From an uncultured Pelagibacteraceae bacterium (GTDB taxonomy: Bacteria > Pseudomonadota > Alphaproteobacteria > Pelagibacterales > Pelagibacteraceae), in assembly GCA_902560805.1 (NCBI GenBank), contig CACENW010000003.1, positions 62,001-126,000 of the forward strand: DNA of 64,000 nt. Reading direction: 5' to 3'. The notes under the pieces were generated by a model, which saw nothing but the letters and a program-made list of their open reading frames with translations, was not told the DNA's origin and did not search any database. Positions 18,514 through 27,902 of the stretch are shown here, one piece after another. Position 1 is the first letter of the stretch, and every line of letters starts with the position of its first letter. Both the position numbers and the translations under genes were made by a program.

Positions 18514-19962
18514 TAATTTTAAATTTCTTTTTGTTATTAATTTAACGTCTTTCAAATTTTTAATTGATGCAAGAATAAATCTATCAGGCCTAACAATTAA
18601 ACCTTCACAATTTGCATTTTCTAGATATCTTGAAAGCTTGGTATTACTTTTATTTCTATAACAGTTAATTTTATTTGATAATGATTTTTTGAATTTGTCT
18701 GAAAGAACTAAAATTGGTTTTTTAGAAAATTTTATATCTAAATTTTTTTCGTTATTTTTAAATTGTGGAAAAATATTTCCTCTAAATTTATCTTTAAGCT
18801 TACCTAAACCACGTCCAAGCTTGGGTTTTATAGATTTCATACTTTTTCTACCCTCACTATCTGCAGAAATATTGTTTGTTATAGGTGATTTACCTACCGC
18901 ATTTACAAACTCACCCATACGCATTGTAGTTTCAATATACTCTTTAACATTTGAGGATCTCTCAGATTGGTAGGTATTTAAAAGTTTATCATCATGTTTT
19001 TTCTTTAAACAATGCGAAATCTTCCATGCAAGATTTGAAACATCTCTTATACCAGCACACATTCCTTGACCCATAAATGGTGGCATCAAATGAGCCGCAT
19101 CTCCTGCTATAAAAACTCTACCATTTCTCCATTTTTTAGCCAATGCAGATTGGAAAGTGTAAATAGTTTTCCTTTCCATTTTAGCTTCTTTTTTCTTAAG
19201 CCAAGGCTTTAGAAAATTCCAAATATACTTATCAGTAAGAATGGTTTCTATTTTTTCAGTTTTTTTAATTGCAAACTCCCATCTTCTTCTTTTACCTACA
19301 TTTCTACAATAAGTAGCTGGTCTTGTGGGATTTGAATATTGAATAGTTCTATCTGGCAAATTTTTCTTTTCTCTGGTTAGTATTAAATCTATTACGGCCC
19401 ATTTTTGAGTAAAACCAAGATTTTTCATTTTTGTTTTCATTTGTGATCTAGTTATTGAATTAGCTCCATCACAACCAATTAAATATTTTGATTTTATTTC
19501 AAATATTTTTTTTGAATTAATGTCTTCAAACGTGATATCTACATCATTTTTATTATTCATGATTTTTTTGACATTAGAACTTTGTTTAATTTCAACCTTT
19601 TTGTAAGATTTTAGTTTCTTTCTAAGCTCTCTTTCTAAATCAGGTTGGTTAAATCTATAACTTGGATACCATCCATTCTCAGTAACTTCTCTTGGTCTTG
19701 GCCAATCTAAAATTACTCTATTCTTTTTATCAACAAACTTTGTTCCTTTGTTAATTATTGTATGTTTTAAAAATGTGTTAGTTATGCCGATTGTTTCAAA
19801 AACTCTCATAACCTCGTCATCAAAATGTACAGCTCTTGGTAATGGATAAAAACTTTTTTCCTTTTCCAAAACTAAAATTGAAAAACCATGCATTGCTAAT
19901 AAATTTGCTAAAGTGCCCCCTGTTGGACCGAAACCTACAATTACAACATCATACTTTTTCAT
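18505..19962 (-). CDS. FAD-dependent aromatic-ring monooxygenase (MhpA-like)
   Basis: A 485-residue class A flavoprotein monooxygenase. The N-terminal dinucleotide motif is VGFGPTGGTLANLLA (residues 10-24). The second FAD motif is RVFIAGDAAHLMPPFMGQG in the middle of the chain, and the DG motif is LIGCDGANSITRS. The best family fit is 3-(3-hydroxyphenyl)propionate hydroxylase and related phenol hydroxylases, which add a second ring hydroxyl ready for extradiol cleavage. It lies next to an extradiol-type dioxygenase gene in the same direction, which supports that reading. Its 3' end overlaps the convergent BKACE gene by nine bases. Confidence 0.85.
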   Translation of the reverse strand: MKKYDVVIVGFGPTGGTLANLLAMHGFSILVLEKEKSFYPLPRAVHFDDEVMRVFETIGITNTFLKHTIINKGTKFVDKKNRVILDWPRPREVTENGWYPSYRFNQPDLERELRKKLKSYKKVEIKQSSNVKKIMNNKNDVDITFEDINSKKIFEIKSKYLIGCDGANSITRSQMKTKMKNLGFTQKWAVIDLILTREKKNLPDRTIQYSNPTRPATYCRNVGKRRRWEFAIKKTEKIETILTDKYIWNFLKPWLKKKEAKMERKTIYTFQSALAKKWRNGRVFIAGDAAHLMPPFMGQGMCAGIRDVSNLAWKISHCLKKKHDDKLLNTYQSERSSNVKEYIETTMRMGEFVNAVGKSPITNNISADSEGRKSMKSIKPKLGRGLGKLKDKFRGNIFPQFKNNEKNLDIKFSKKPILVLSDKFKKSLSNKINCYRNKSNTKLSRYLENANCEGLIVRPDRFILASIKNLKDVKLITKRNLKLLI

Positions 19963-19981
19963 TTACAAAATAATAATACTG

Positions 19982-20956
19982 TTATTTTTTGTTAATTGTA
20001 TTTGAATATAACCAAGGGCAATCAATAAAAAGTGGAGCCTGTTTTCCTTCTGAAGCGGTTTCTAATCTTTTGTTTCTAAATTTCATTCTTTCTTCATCTG
20101 GTAAATACAATCTTTCATGACCCCAAAAACTTGGTCCTTCAAAAGTTTCAATGGCTTTCCATGTTTTAGGATCAATAATTCTTCCACCCCATCCATTTTC
20201 AATAAAAAAACCAGATGGTGTTATTGAATAAAATGACGTCATATAATCATTGGTATGTCTTCCTAAAGTATAAGCGATTTTATTTTCCTCATATTGTAAC
20301 AAGTCATATCCTTGACCAACATCATCAAGACTGTTGTACTCAACCATAAAATGATGAAAGCCTGTTCTTCCAGATCCAAATAATGCTAAACTATGGTGTC
20401 TGCCGTTAACATGAAAAAAACATAAAGAAATAGGTGTGTGGCTGTAGTCACTAATTTTAAAACCTAAAACTTCAGTATAAAATGGGATTAAGTCATCAAT
20501 TTTTTTTACATGAATAACTGCATGACCCATCCCTAATGCACCAGTTTTAAATCCTGAAATTGGACGACCTGGTTTGAATGGATCAGTATCATTCAATGGT
20601 TTATAAACTAGTTCAACTCTATTACCTTGTGGGTCATTAAAATAAATTAAATCTTCAACAAATCTCTTGTCTGCAAATGAATTTTTCCCTTGATGTACAT
20701 CAATTTTATTTTTTTCTAGTTTTGAGGCAAAAAATTGTAAATCTTCTTTATTTTCAACTTCCCAACCCATAAATCCAAGATTGTCACCTTTATCTCCAGT
20801 TATTGTTAGACGCTGTTTTTGATCATCCATTCTAAAAGACAGAATATCTTTGCCTCTATCAACTAACTGCATTCCTAAATTTTTTTGACTGTAGTCAGAC
20901 CAGTCTTCAAATTTATCTGAATTTACTCCAATGTAGCTTAGAGCTGTTATGGCCAT
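19982..20956 (-). CDS. Extradiol ring-cleavage dioxygenase (type I, VOC fold)
   Basis: A 324-residue two-domain VOC protein, as in type I extradiol dioxygenases. The catalytic C-terminal domain holds the three expected iron ligands: His145 (GMGHAVIHV), His202 (GFHHFMVEY) and Glu253 (GFFIENGW). The N-terminal domain is the non-catalytic copy. The expected reaction is oxygen-dependent meta cleavage of a catechol. The frame extends back to a GTG at 20986, but that codon lies inside a hairpin; the ATG at 20956 has AAGGAA seven bases before it and is preferred. Confidence 0.83.
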   Translation of the reverse strand: MAITALSYIGVNSDKFEDWSDYSQKNLGMQLVDRGKDILSFRMDDQKQRLTITGDKGDNLGFMGWEVENKEDLQFFASKLEKNKIDVHQGKNSFADKRFVEDLIYFNDPQGNRVELVYKPLNDTDPFKPGRPISGFKTGALGMGHAVIHVKKIDDLIPFYTEVLGFKISDYSHTPISLCFFHVNGRHHSLALFGSGRTGFHHFMVEYNSLDDVGQGYDLLQYEENKIAYTLGRHTNDYMTSFYSITPSGFFIENGWGGRIIDPKTWKAIETFEGPSFWGHERLYLPDEERMKFRNKRLETASEGKQAPLFIDCPWLYSNTINKK

Positions 20957-20975
20957 TTGAAAATTCCTTAAATTA

Positions 20976-21003
20976 TATGAGCCCACTCTAATGTGGGCTC
21001 ATA
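20976..21003 (-). terminator. Stable hairpin between dctP and the dioxygenase gene
   Basis: Eleven-base arms (20976-20986 and 20993-21003, core TGAGCCCAC and GTGGGCTCA) pair perfectly around a six-base loop. On the minus strand it lies just after the dctP stop. Only a weak T run follows, so it may act as an attenuator or protect the 3' end of the abundant dctP message rather than stop all transcription. Confidence 0.65.
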
Positions 21004-21017
21004 AAAATATTTACTTT

Positions 21018-22028
21018 TTAACGTTCAATTGAAGTGATGATCTCTCTTGCTCTTGTAAGAACAGCATCACCATCAAGACCTTTGCCACTCATTTCTTTTA
21101 ACCAATCAGATTCAATCGGTGCTAATATTTGTTTATATTCAGCAATAACATCATCCGATGCAATAATGATTTCATGGCCATCTCTTTTTGAGATTTCAGT
21201 TTTCATCTTAGCATTTTGGTTGTCAATTAAGCTTGATGCCCAATCACCAAAAGCATGTCCACTAAATTTATTTATACAAGCCTGATCTCCCGCTGGTAAA
21301 CTATTGAACTTATCTTCATTCATTATCAAACCAAATGTTGCATTCGTTAGATTAACTTCTGTATGATATTTAGTTACGTCAAATAATCTAAATGATCCTA
21401 CAGCAGTATACGGAAATGGAGTTCCATCAACCACACCTTTGCTTAATGCCTCAGATGTTCCTGGAGCAGGAACTTTAACTCCTGTTGCACCTAAAGTTTT
21501 TAAAATTGTTCCAGCAATTTTGCTTGGTACTCTCATTTTCATACCTTTGAAATCTGCCGGTCTAACAACTTTTTTTTCTTTCATGTGTATTTGGTATCCA
21601 GGATTAGAATGTAATCCAATTACTTTAATTCCTGCCATCTCTTTATCCAAATATCCTTCATTGAACAAAGTGTTCAAAGCAGTAGTTCCAGCTTTTGAAG
21701 ATTTTGTAAGAAATGGTAATTCAATTACTGAACTCAATGGAAACTGACCACCAATATAACCTAGAACTGTCCAAGAAATATCTGCAACTCCTGAAGTTAC
21801 GATATCATACTGCTTAGGAGGACTTCCTAGTACTCCACCAGCATACATTTTTACATTTAATGTTCCCGAACATTGGTTAACCTTTTTTGCCCAACCTGCA
21901 AGAATTTTACTTGCGATAAATGCTTTTGGTGGTTCAAAAGTTGCTAGCTTAAGTTCAGTTGCAGCAGATGCGCTGACTATACTTATAGAAAATAATCCAA
22001 TTACTAATCCGATAAGTTTCTTTTTCAT
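21018..22028 (-). CDS. dctP: TRAP transporter substrate-binding protein (DctP family)
   Basis: A 336-residue periplasmic solute receptor. It has a clear Sec signal (lysines, hydrophobic core, cleavage near ASA). The mature part shows the DctP pattern: KMYAGGVLG, GMKMRVPS with the substrate carboxylate-binding arginine (about residue 167), and VVDGTPFPYTAV. TRAP receptors usually bind organic acids. A strong ribosome site (GAGGGG) precedes the ATG. The membrane subunits are encoded divergently at 23004-24790. The ligand is not known; neighbours point to an aromatic or other carboxylate. Confidence 0.92.
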   Translation of the reverse strand: MKKKLIGLVIGLFSISIVSASAATELKLATFEPPKAFIASKILAGWAKKVNQCSGTLNVKMYAGGVLGSPPKQYDIVTSGVADISWTVLGYIGGQFPLSSVIELPFLTKSSKAGTTALNTLFNEGYLDKEMAGIKVIGLHSNPGYQIHMKEKKVVRPADFKGMKMRVPSKIAGTILKTLGATGVKVPAPGTSEALSKGVVDGTPFPYTAVGSFRLFDVTKYHTEVNLTNATFGLIMNEDKFNSLPAGDQACINKFSGHAFGDWASSLIDNQNAKMKTEISKRDGHEIIIASDDVIAEYKQILAPIESDWLKEMSGKGLDGDAVLTRAREIITSIER

Positions 22029-22079
22029 AAAACACCCCTCATAGTTGTTTATAATTAATCTAAAATAGTAACTTGAAAT

Positions 22080-22931
22080 TTAAATTATTTCATCTTTAAT
22101 TGTGTTAGATAAAACACCAATTTGGGTCACTTCCACCTCAACTTTATCTCCTGGTTTCATAAAAATTGGCGGGTTCCTTTTAAAACCAACACCTCCAGGG
22201 GTTCCAGTGACTAAGACATCTCCTGCTCTCCAAGCCATAGCTTTTGAAACGTAGGAAATTAGAATAGGTATATCAAAAATTAGTTGGCTTAATTTTGCGT
22301 TTTGCATCACTTGACCATTTAATCTTGTTTCAAGGGTAAGCTCTTTGTAATCTTTAATGTCTTCTGCAAGCACCATATGTGGTCCAAAACTTCCTGTCTT
22401 TTCAAAATTTTTTCCCATTCCAAATTGTCTAGTATGTCTCTGCCAATCTCTTATCGTGCTTTCATTGTAGCAAGAATAACCAACTATATGTTTTAAAGCA
22501 TCTTCAGGTTTTATATGTTTGCCAGCTTCGCCCATAATTACTGCCATTTCTCCCTCGAAGTCTAAATTATCAGATGCAATTGGTCTTTGAATTGATTGCA
22601 AATGTGCAGTTTGACTTTCTGGAAAACGATGAAAAATTACAGGATTTTCTTCTACTGTTCGATTAGTTTCCTTAACATGCTCACTATAATTCAAACCAAC
22701 ACAAATAATTTTTCCAGGATTTGGTATTAATGGCAAATACTCAATATCGTTAACACTTAAATCACCAGGATTTGAACTGGCATATTTTTTTGCTTCAGCA
22801 ATACCTTTTTTTAAAATTAGATCTTTTAAAGAAGTTGCACCTGATATTTTGCCTGTAAGATCTGTAATTAAATCATTATCTAAAATACCAAATTTATGTT
22901 CACCGTTATGTGAATAAGAAATAAATTTCAT
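22080..22931 (-). CDS. Fumarylacetoacetate hydrolase (FAH) family enzyme
   Basis: A 283-residue FAH-family protein. The metal-binding E-x-E is in DFEGEMAVIMG, preceded by KIICVGLNYSEH and followed by VTGTPGGVGFKR, all standard for the family. Members hydrolyse acylpyruvates or hydrate and decarboxylate meta-cleavage products. In this neighbourhood (monooxygenase, extradiol dioxygenase) it plausibly handles the ring-fission product, but the exact reaction cannot be read from sequence. It is the first gene on the minus strand, divergent from dctQ over 72 bases. Confidence 0.85.
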   Translation of the reverse strand: MKFISYSHNGEHKFGILDNDLITDLTGKISGATSLKDLILKKGIAEAKKYASSNPGDLSVNDIEYLPLIPNPGKIICVGLNYSEHVKETNRTVEENPVIFHRFPESQTAHLQSIQRPIASDNLDFEGEMAVIMGEAGKHIKPEDALKHIVGYSCYNESTIRDWQRHTRQFGMGKNFEKTGSFGPHMVLAEDIKDYKELTLETRLNGQVMQNAKLSQLIFDIPILISYVSKAMAWRAGDVLVTGTPGGVGFKRNPPIFMKPGDKVEVEVTQIGVLSNTIKDEII

Positions 22932-23003
22932 AAATAATACTTTCTGTTTTAAACCAACCTTATATGCTAATGTTTATTATATTTGAAGATAGATTTTTAA
23001 AAT

Positions 23004-23483
23004 ATGAATAAAATATTTGACTACTCGGCAATTGCCTCAGGTTTAATACTTTTATTTTTATCTATACTAACTTTTTGCGACGTATTTGGTCGAAGATTTT
23101 TAAACTCACCTGTTACAGGAACAATTGAATTAGTTGAAATTGGAATGGCTTTAGTTGCTTTCTTGGCAATGCCTAGAGCATTTTTTTTAAATGCAAATGT
23201 ATCTGCTGATTTTATTAATAATTTAAATTTAGGAATATTTAAGACTTGGTTAATAATTCTTAAATTTTTTTTAATGATCATCATTATGTCTTTAATGGCT
23301 TATGCAACAACAAAAACCTCATTGAAATTTATGTCAAATGAAAGAGTTACGATTGATTTAGAGCTATATTTCTATCCATTTTATTTTATTTCTGCTTTTG
23401 GAATGTGGCTAAGTGTATTGGCTATTATATTTTGGTTTATTAAAGCTTTGTCTGAAACAAATTCTAAAACAAAGGAATTTTAA
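23004..23483 (+). CDS. dctQ: TRAP transporter small permease subunit (DctQ family)
   Basis: A 159-residue inner-membrane protein with four hydrophobic helices (about residues 8-28, 43-63, 82-104 and 125-148). The FCDVFGRRFLNSPVTGTIELVE motif region after helix 1 is the DctQ hallmark. It pairs with DctM to form the sodium-driven transporter served by DctP. Its stop overlaps the dctM start by one base (TAATG). Confidence 0.92.
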   Translation: MNKIFDYSAIASGLILLFLSILTFCDVFGRRFLNSPVTGTIELVEIGMALVAFLAMPRAFFLNANVSADFINNLNLGIFKTWLIILKFFLMIIIMSLMAYATTKTSLKFMSNERVTIDLELYFYPFYFISAFGMWLSVLAIIFWFIKALSETNSKTKEF

Positions 23484-24790
23484 TGGAAATGGGTCCAATA
23501 ATTAATGGTGGTATAGCTTTCGCTGCAGTCTTGGTGCTCATGGTTTTAAATATACCAATAGGAATTGCAATGTTACTTGTTGGGTTCACTGGATTTGCAT
23601 TAATATCAGGTTTTGATCCTGCTATTTTTGTTTTAGGGACAGCACCCTTTGATGCAGTATCCAAGTATACTTTATCTGTGCTTCCTCTTTTTGTTTTGAT
23701 GGGAAATCTTGCTAATAGTGCAAACTTATCAAGAAATTTATATGATGCAGCTTATGCAGTTGTTGGTCACTACAAAGGTGGTTTAGCAATGTCTACTGTT
23801 GGAGCTTGTGCTGGTTTTGGAATGATTTGTGGATCTTCTATTGCAACCGCCGCAACGATGTCCCAAATGGCAGGACCAGAAATGAAAAGACACGGTTATA
23901 GTGATGCTTTAATAAGTGGCTCTATTGCATCTGGAGGAACTCTTGGAATTATAATTCCACCAAGTGTTATTTTGGTAATTTATGCTTATTTAACTGAGCA
24001 ATCAGTTCAAGAACTATTCTTTGCAGCATTAATTCCAGGTCTAATAGCAGTAATTTTATACATGATTGCAATAAGAGTTTATCTCATAATCTATCCTTCA
24101 CATGGAGGTTACGGAAAAAAGATGCCTCTAAACGAGAGAATTTCAGCAATTTCAAAAGTGTTCCCAATTTTTTTAATCTTTGCAATTATAATGGGTGGTC
24201 TTTATTTAGGTTTCTTTACAGCAACGGAAAGTGCTGCAGTTGGAGTAATATTAGTTTTGATATTTATTTTTGCTCGAGGGCAACTAACTTTAAATTTATT
24301 AAAAGAGGCATTATGGACAACAATTAAAACTGTTGGATCCTTATATTTAATTGTAATTGGAGCAAGTATATTCAATTACTTAATTACTGTTACGCAACTA
24401 CCTTTTGCTGTTGTTGATTTTATTAATTATTTAGAACTGACACCATTAGGAATTATATTGGTTATTTGTGTAATCTATCTAGTGCTTGGAACAGTTATGG
24501 ACTCTTTGGCAATGTTATTTTTAACAATTCCAGTTTTTTTTCCAGTTATTGTTGATGCAGGAATAGATCCCGTTTGGTTTGGAATATTTGCTGTGATAGT
24601 TGTTGAGTTTGGATTGGTCTCTCCTCCTGTTGGGATGAATTTATTTGTAATTAAAGGTGTGATGCAAAATACACCTCTTCAAACTATTTGGTTTGGAACA
24701 ATTCCTTTTTTACTAACCGATGTAATTAGAGTTGCGCTCATTATTGCTTTTCCTGCGATATGTTTGTATTTGCCAAGCTTAATGGCATGA
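23483..24790 (+). CDS. dctM: TRAP transporter large permease subunit (DctM family)
   Basis: A 435-residue protein with about twelve transmembrane segments. Family landmarks include LPLFVLMGNLA, the GSSIATAATMSQMA loop, SGGTLGIIIPPSV, and VVEFGLVSPPVGMN near the C-terminus. It forms the ion-coupled translocation channel of the TRAP system. Length is standard. It converges on the sulfatase gene with six bases between the stops. Confidence 0.95.
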   Translation: MEMGPIINGGIAFAAVLVLMVLNIPIGIAMLLVGFTGFALISGFDPAIFVLGTAPFDAVSKYTLSVLPLFVLMGNLANSANLSRNLYDAAYAVVGHYKGGLAMSTVGACAGFGMICGSSIATAATMSQMAGPEMKRHGYSDALISGSIASGGTLGIIIPPSVILVIYAYLTEQSVQELFFAALIPGLIAVILYMIAIRVYLIIYPSHGGYGKKMPLNERISAISKVFPIFLIFAIIMGGLYLGFFTATESAAVGVILVLIFIFARGQLTLNLLKEALWTTIKTVGSLYLIVIGASIFNYLITVTQLPFAVVDFINYLELTPLGIILVICVIYLVLGTVMDSLAMLFLTIPVFFPVIVDAGIDPVWFGIFAVIVVEFGLVSPPVGMNLFVIKGVMQNTPLQTIWFGTIPFLLTDVIRVALIIAFPAICLYLPSLMA

Positions 24791-24796
24791 TCATAA

Positions 24797-26380
24797 TTAC
24801 CAAACACCGATCATAATACCATCATCTTTGGTATAATCTCTTTCTTTAGTTACAAACTCGTCGGTAGCTGCAACTCTATTTTTTCTATCTATAATTCTTT
24901 TCAGAAGTAATTCTTTCATTTCTTCTCTAATCTTTGAATGTTTTTCAGATTTTCCTAAATCATTAAATTCGTCTGGATCATTTTTTAAATCAAACAATTG
25001 TGGTTCAAATCCTTTGTAATAAATATATTTCCAATCATTATTCCTTATCATAAAGGCTCTTGCATCTGAGGCTCCTATGTTAAGAATTTTTCTTGCTTCA
25101 TTAAATGCATAATCTATTTCACTAAAAACAAATTCTTTCCAATTTTTATTACTTTCTCCCTTTAATAATGGAATTAATGAATCTCCTTCTAATCTATGTT
25201 TGCTCGCTGGACTTTCTACTGCATCCATAAAAGTTGGCAGTAAATCGATGGCTTCAATAAATCTCTCTTCTTTTGTACCTCGAGTTTTATTTGCATAATC
25301 ACTTGGATCATAAATAATCATTGGAACTCTAACTGACTGCTCATGGAATAATTCTTTTTCTCCTAGCCAATGATCACCTTGGTAGTCTCCATGATCTGAA
25401 GTAAATACAATCATCGTATCATCCATATGACCTGAGCTTTCTAAGAATTTAAATAACCTTCCTAGATTATCATCAATTTGTTTTATCAAACCCATATATC
25501 CAGCAAGAACTGTATTTCTTACTTCGTCTTTTGAAAAAGTTTTGGAAATACTATTTTCCATAAATGCTTTATAAACTGGGTGATCATTATTTCGTTCAGC
25601 ATCATTTCTATGGACTGGATAAAATTCATTAGCAGAATACATATTATGATAAGGGGCTGGTGCCATATAAGGCCAATGTGGTTTGATATAAGATAAATGT
25701 AAAAACCATGGTTTATCTTTACTTTCTTTTATAAATTCCATTGCTCGATTAGTCATGAAAGCTGTTTCGGAATGCTCTTCTGGAATTCTAGCTGGCTTAT
25801 TAGAATTTCTTAATCTCCAACCGCTTAATATTTCACCGTTTTCTCCCTCAGCAGAGTTTGCCCAATCATTCCATGGATTAGGCCCATCATATCCAAGTTT
25901 ATTTAACCATTCATTGTAAGATAAAGTTTTTTTAGAATTTTTAATTTGATTATTTGGATGAAGGCCATCATCTCTTTCATAAGGATCAAACCCAGGTTCA
26001 CTAACTATCAATCCAATTTCAGTATCTTTAGTAATACCAAGTCTGCTCATTCCATCTAAATCTGGTCTCATATGAGTTTTTCCAACAACCCCCGTCCTTA
26101 TTCCTGATTGACGTAGATAATCGCCAATAGTTAATTCTCCAATTGGAAGTGGAACTTGATTCCAGGTAGAGCCATGACTAAAAACTGTTCTACCAGTGTA
26201 ATAAGATGCTCTTGAGGGGCCACACACTGGTGATTGGACAAAAGCAGATTCAAACTGTACTCCTTTTTTTGCTAAACTGTCAATATTAGGAGTTTTTAAA
26301 TGAGGATGACCATAACAAGAAAGATAATCCCATCTTAACTGGTCAGCCATTATAAAAAGAATATTTCGAATTTTTTTCAT
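24797..26380 (-). CDS. Type I sulfatase (formylglycine-dependent; alkaline phosphatase superfamily)
   Basis: A 527-residue hydrolase of sulfate or phosphonate/phosphate esters. The C-x-P-S-R motif CGPSR starts at Cys53, the residue converted to formylglycine. Metal ligands are expected in MADQ (Asp13) and in FTSDHGDYQGDH. No signal peptide is seen, so it appears cytoplasmic, like choline sulfatase and phosphonate monoester hydrolase. The frame extends to 26578, but those residues overlap the upstream gene and look non-coding; the ATG at 26380 begins MKKIRNILFIMADQ, the family's usual start. The substrate is unknown. Confidence 0.88.
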   Translation of the reverse strand: MKKIRNILFIMADQLRWDYLSCYGHPHLKTPNIDSLAKKGVQFESAFVQSPVCGPSRASYYTGRTVFSHGSTWNQVPLPIGELTIGDYLRQSGIRTGVVGKTHMRPDLDGMSRLGITKDTEIGLIVSEPGFDPYERDDGLHPNNQIKNSKKTLSYNEWLNKLGYDGPNPWNDWANSAEGENGEILSGWRLRNSNKPARIPEEHSETAFMTNRAMEFIKESKDKPWFLHLSYIKPHWPYMAPAPYHNMYSANEFYPVHRNDAERNNDHPVYKAFMENSISKTFSKDEVRNTVLAGYMGLIKQIDDNLGRLFKFLESSGHMDDTMIVFTSDHGDYQGDHWLGEKELFHEQSVRVPMIIYDPSDYANKTRGTKEERFIEAIDLLPTFMDAVESPASKHRLEGDSLIPLLKGESNKNWKEFVFSEIDYAFNEARKILNIGASDARAFMIRNNDWKYIYYKGFEPQLFDLKNDPDEFNDLGKSEKHSKIREEMKELLLKRIIDRKNRVAATDEFVTKERDYTKDDGIMIGVW

Positions 26381-26384
26381 AATA

Positions 26385-27902
26385 TTAATATTTTTCAATT
26401 CCAAGATATGCAAACTTTGAGTCTGTAGAAGGTATTGTGACAAACAATCTATAAAAATTGTTATTTTTTTTAAAAAAACTAGAAGCTCGTTCACAACCAT
26501 ATAACCCAAAATTTTCTTGATTAAATGATTTAGATGCTTGTTCAAAAGATTTGTTATCTTGATTAAAATACATTGCACTTACTTGTTTTTTACAATCAAT
26601 CCATGGATTGAACCAATCCTCTTTAAATCCATAAATATCATCTGTTCCATCTTTATTTATATCTGCAGTTTCAATTCTAAATGAACCATTGAGAGAAACT
26701 GGCATTACCTGATATTTTTCAAATGACTGATCATTATTGTTTTTAAAAACATATAAAAACTCTTCAGTCTTACAATCTTTTCCACGATCAAATGGTTTTG
26801 AATTATCTCTTCGCTTACAAACTACATCTTTAGCAACACCAATACTATCTGTATTACCATCTTTATTAAAATCTATAGCGGTAGAAATCCATGCTCGATC
26901 AGCCATTTTAAAAACTTTTTTATCTGATCCTTCTACCCAATAACCAGGTTTGTCGTTGATGTCTCCTGTCCAGATTAAAAAGTTTGCTTTACCAGTTGGT
27001 TTTTCTTTAAATTGATAACTATCAAGTTTTTCAAATTTTAATTTATTTTTTTTACTAGTTACCTTAGACCAACAAAAAGTTGTGTTTCCTAAACCTGGGC
27101 AACTTCCAAAAATAATTGCTCCTTTTTTTGTTGGAAGAATATGATTAAATCCAATGTCTATAAAATTATTTGCTTTTTTAGCTTTACGACATTTATTGGT
27201 TTTCATATCGCAAACTTCAATGGCTCCAGGTTTTTGGTCGCCATAGAAGTAATCAATAATTTCATAATATCCATCTTGATTAAAATCAAAATACATTAAA
27301 TCATGAGAAAAATGAGGTGATCCAAAACTTTTTAATTCATTTGAATTTAGATCAAAAATATAATTTACATCTTTCCAGCTGCTATTTCTATTTCTCCCAT
27401 CTTCACGATTACCTAGATAAACTATTTCTTTATTTCCATCACTATCAATATCCAAAACATTCATTCTTCTAGCGGTTAGAGGTAATGTTAAATGATTAGA
27501 TTTTAATTCTAAATTATCTGTTTTAAATAAATTATCTAAATTTTCCAAACTTATGCTTACTAGATGTGAAAATGGTTGTTTGTCAGATTGTTTTCCCCAT
27601 TCAACTACATTATTCCAGGTGTGAGCAATAATTTTATTTCCATCTTCATTATCAATATATTTTAATAATTGAGGAGAGTTCCAGGTATTAATTGAATGTT
27701 CATGTGATTTAACTTCATAATGATTTTCCAGCTTCTGAATAATTAAACAACTATTTTCAGATTTAGTTCTTATAAATTCTGATTTTATTTGCTCACATTT
27801 AAAAGGCTTAAATGTAATACTTTCATTAATAACTTTTTCGCCAGAATAAGCGTTAAAACTAAAGAAAAATAAACATAAAAAAGTTAATAAAAGTTTTTTC
27901 AT
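26385..27902 (-). CDS. Secreted FG-GAP/VCBS-like repeat protein
   Basis: A 505-residue exported protein with a Sec signal ending near NAYS. At least four calcium-loop repeats of the pattern D-x-[DN]-x-[DN]-G are visible: DIDSDGNKE, DFNQDGYYE, DFNKDGNTD and DINKDGTDD, spread over residues about 150-430. Such loops occur in beta-propeller proteins, often extracellular binding or adhesion modules. No catalytic motif is recognised. It starts adjacent to the end of the alginate-lyase-like gene and ends four bases before the sulfatase, so it belongs to the same operon. Confidence 0.65.
   Translation of the reverse strand: MKKLLLTFLCLFFFSFNAYSGEKVINESITFKPFKCEQIKSEFIRTKSENSCLIIQKLENHYEVKSHEHSINTWNSPQLLKYIDNEDGNKIIAHTWNNVVEWGKQSDKQPFSHLVSISLENLDNLFKTDNLELKSNHLTLPLTARRMNVLDIDSDGNKEIVYLGNREDGRNRNSSWKDVNYIFDLNSNELKSFGSPHFSHDLMYFDFNQDGYYEIIDYFYGDQKPGAIEVCDMKTNKCRKAKKANNFIDIGFNHILPTKKGAIIFGSCPGLGNTTFCWSKVTSKKNKLKFEKLDSYQFKEKPTGKANFLIWTGDINDKPGYWVEGSDKKVFKMADRAWISTAIDFNKDGNTDSIGVAKDVVCKRRDNSKPFDRGKDCKTEEFLYVFKNNNDQSFEKYQVMPVSLNGSFRIETADINKDGTDDIYGFKEDWFNPWIDCKKQVSAMYFNQDNKSFEQASKSFNQENFGLYGCERASSFFKKNNNFYRLFVTIPSTDSKFAYLGIEKY

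Noticed and set aside
20957-20986. GTG at 20986 as the start of the extradiol dioxygenase
   Set aside because: The GTG lies inside the 3' arm of a stable hairpin; the ATG at 20956 has a good ribosome site and begins at the conserved domain.
26381-26578. 66-residue N-terminal extension of the sulfatase
   Set aside because: It overlaps the end of the upstream FG-GAP-like gene and has no signal peptide or conserved start; the downstream ATG at 26380 begins at the family's usual first strand.
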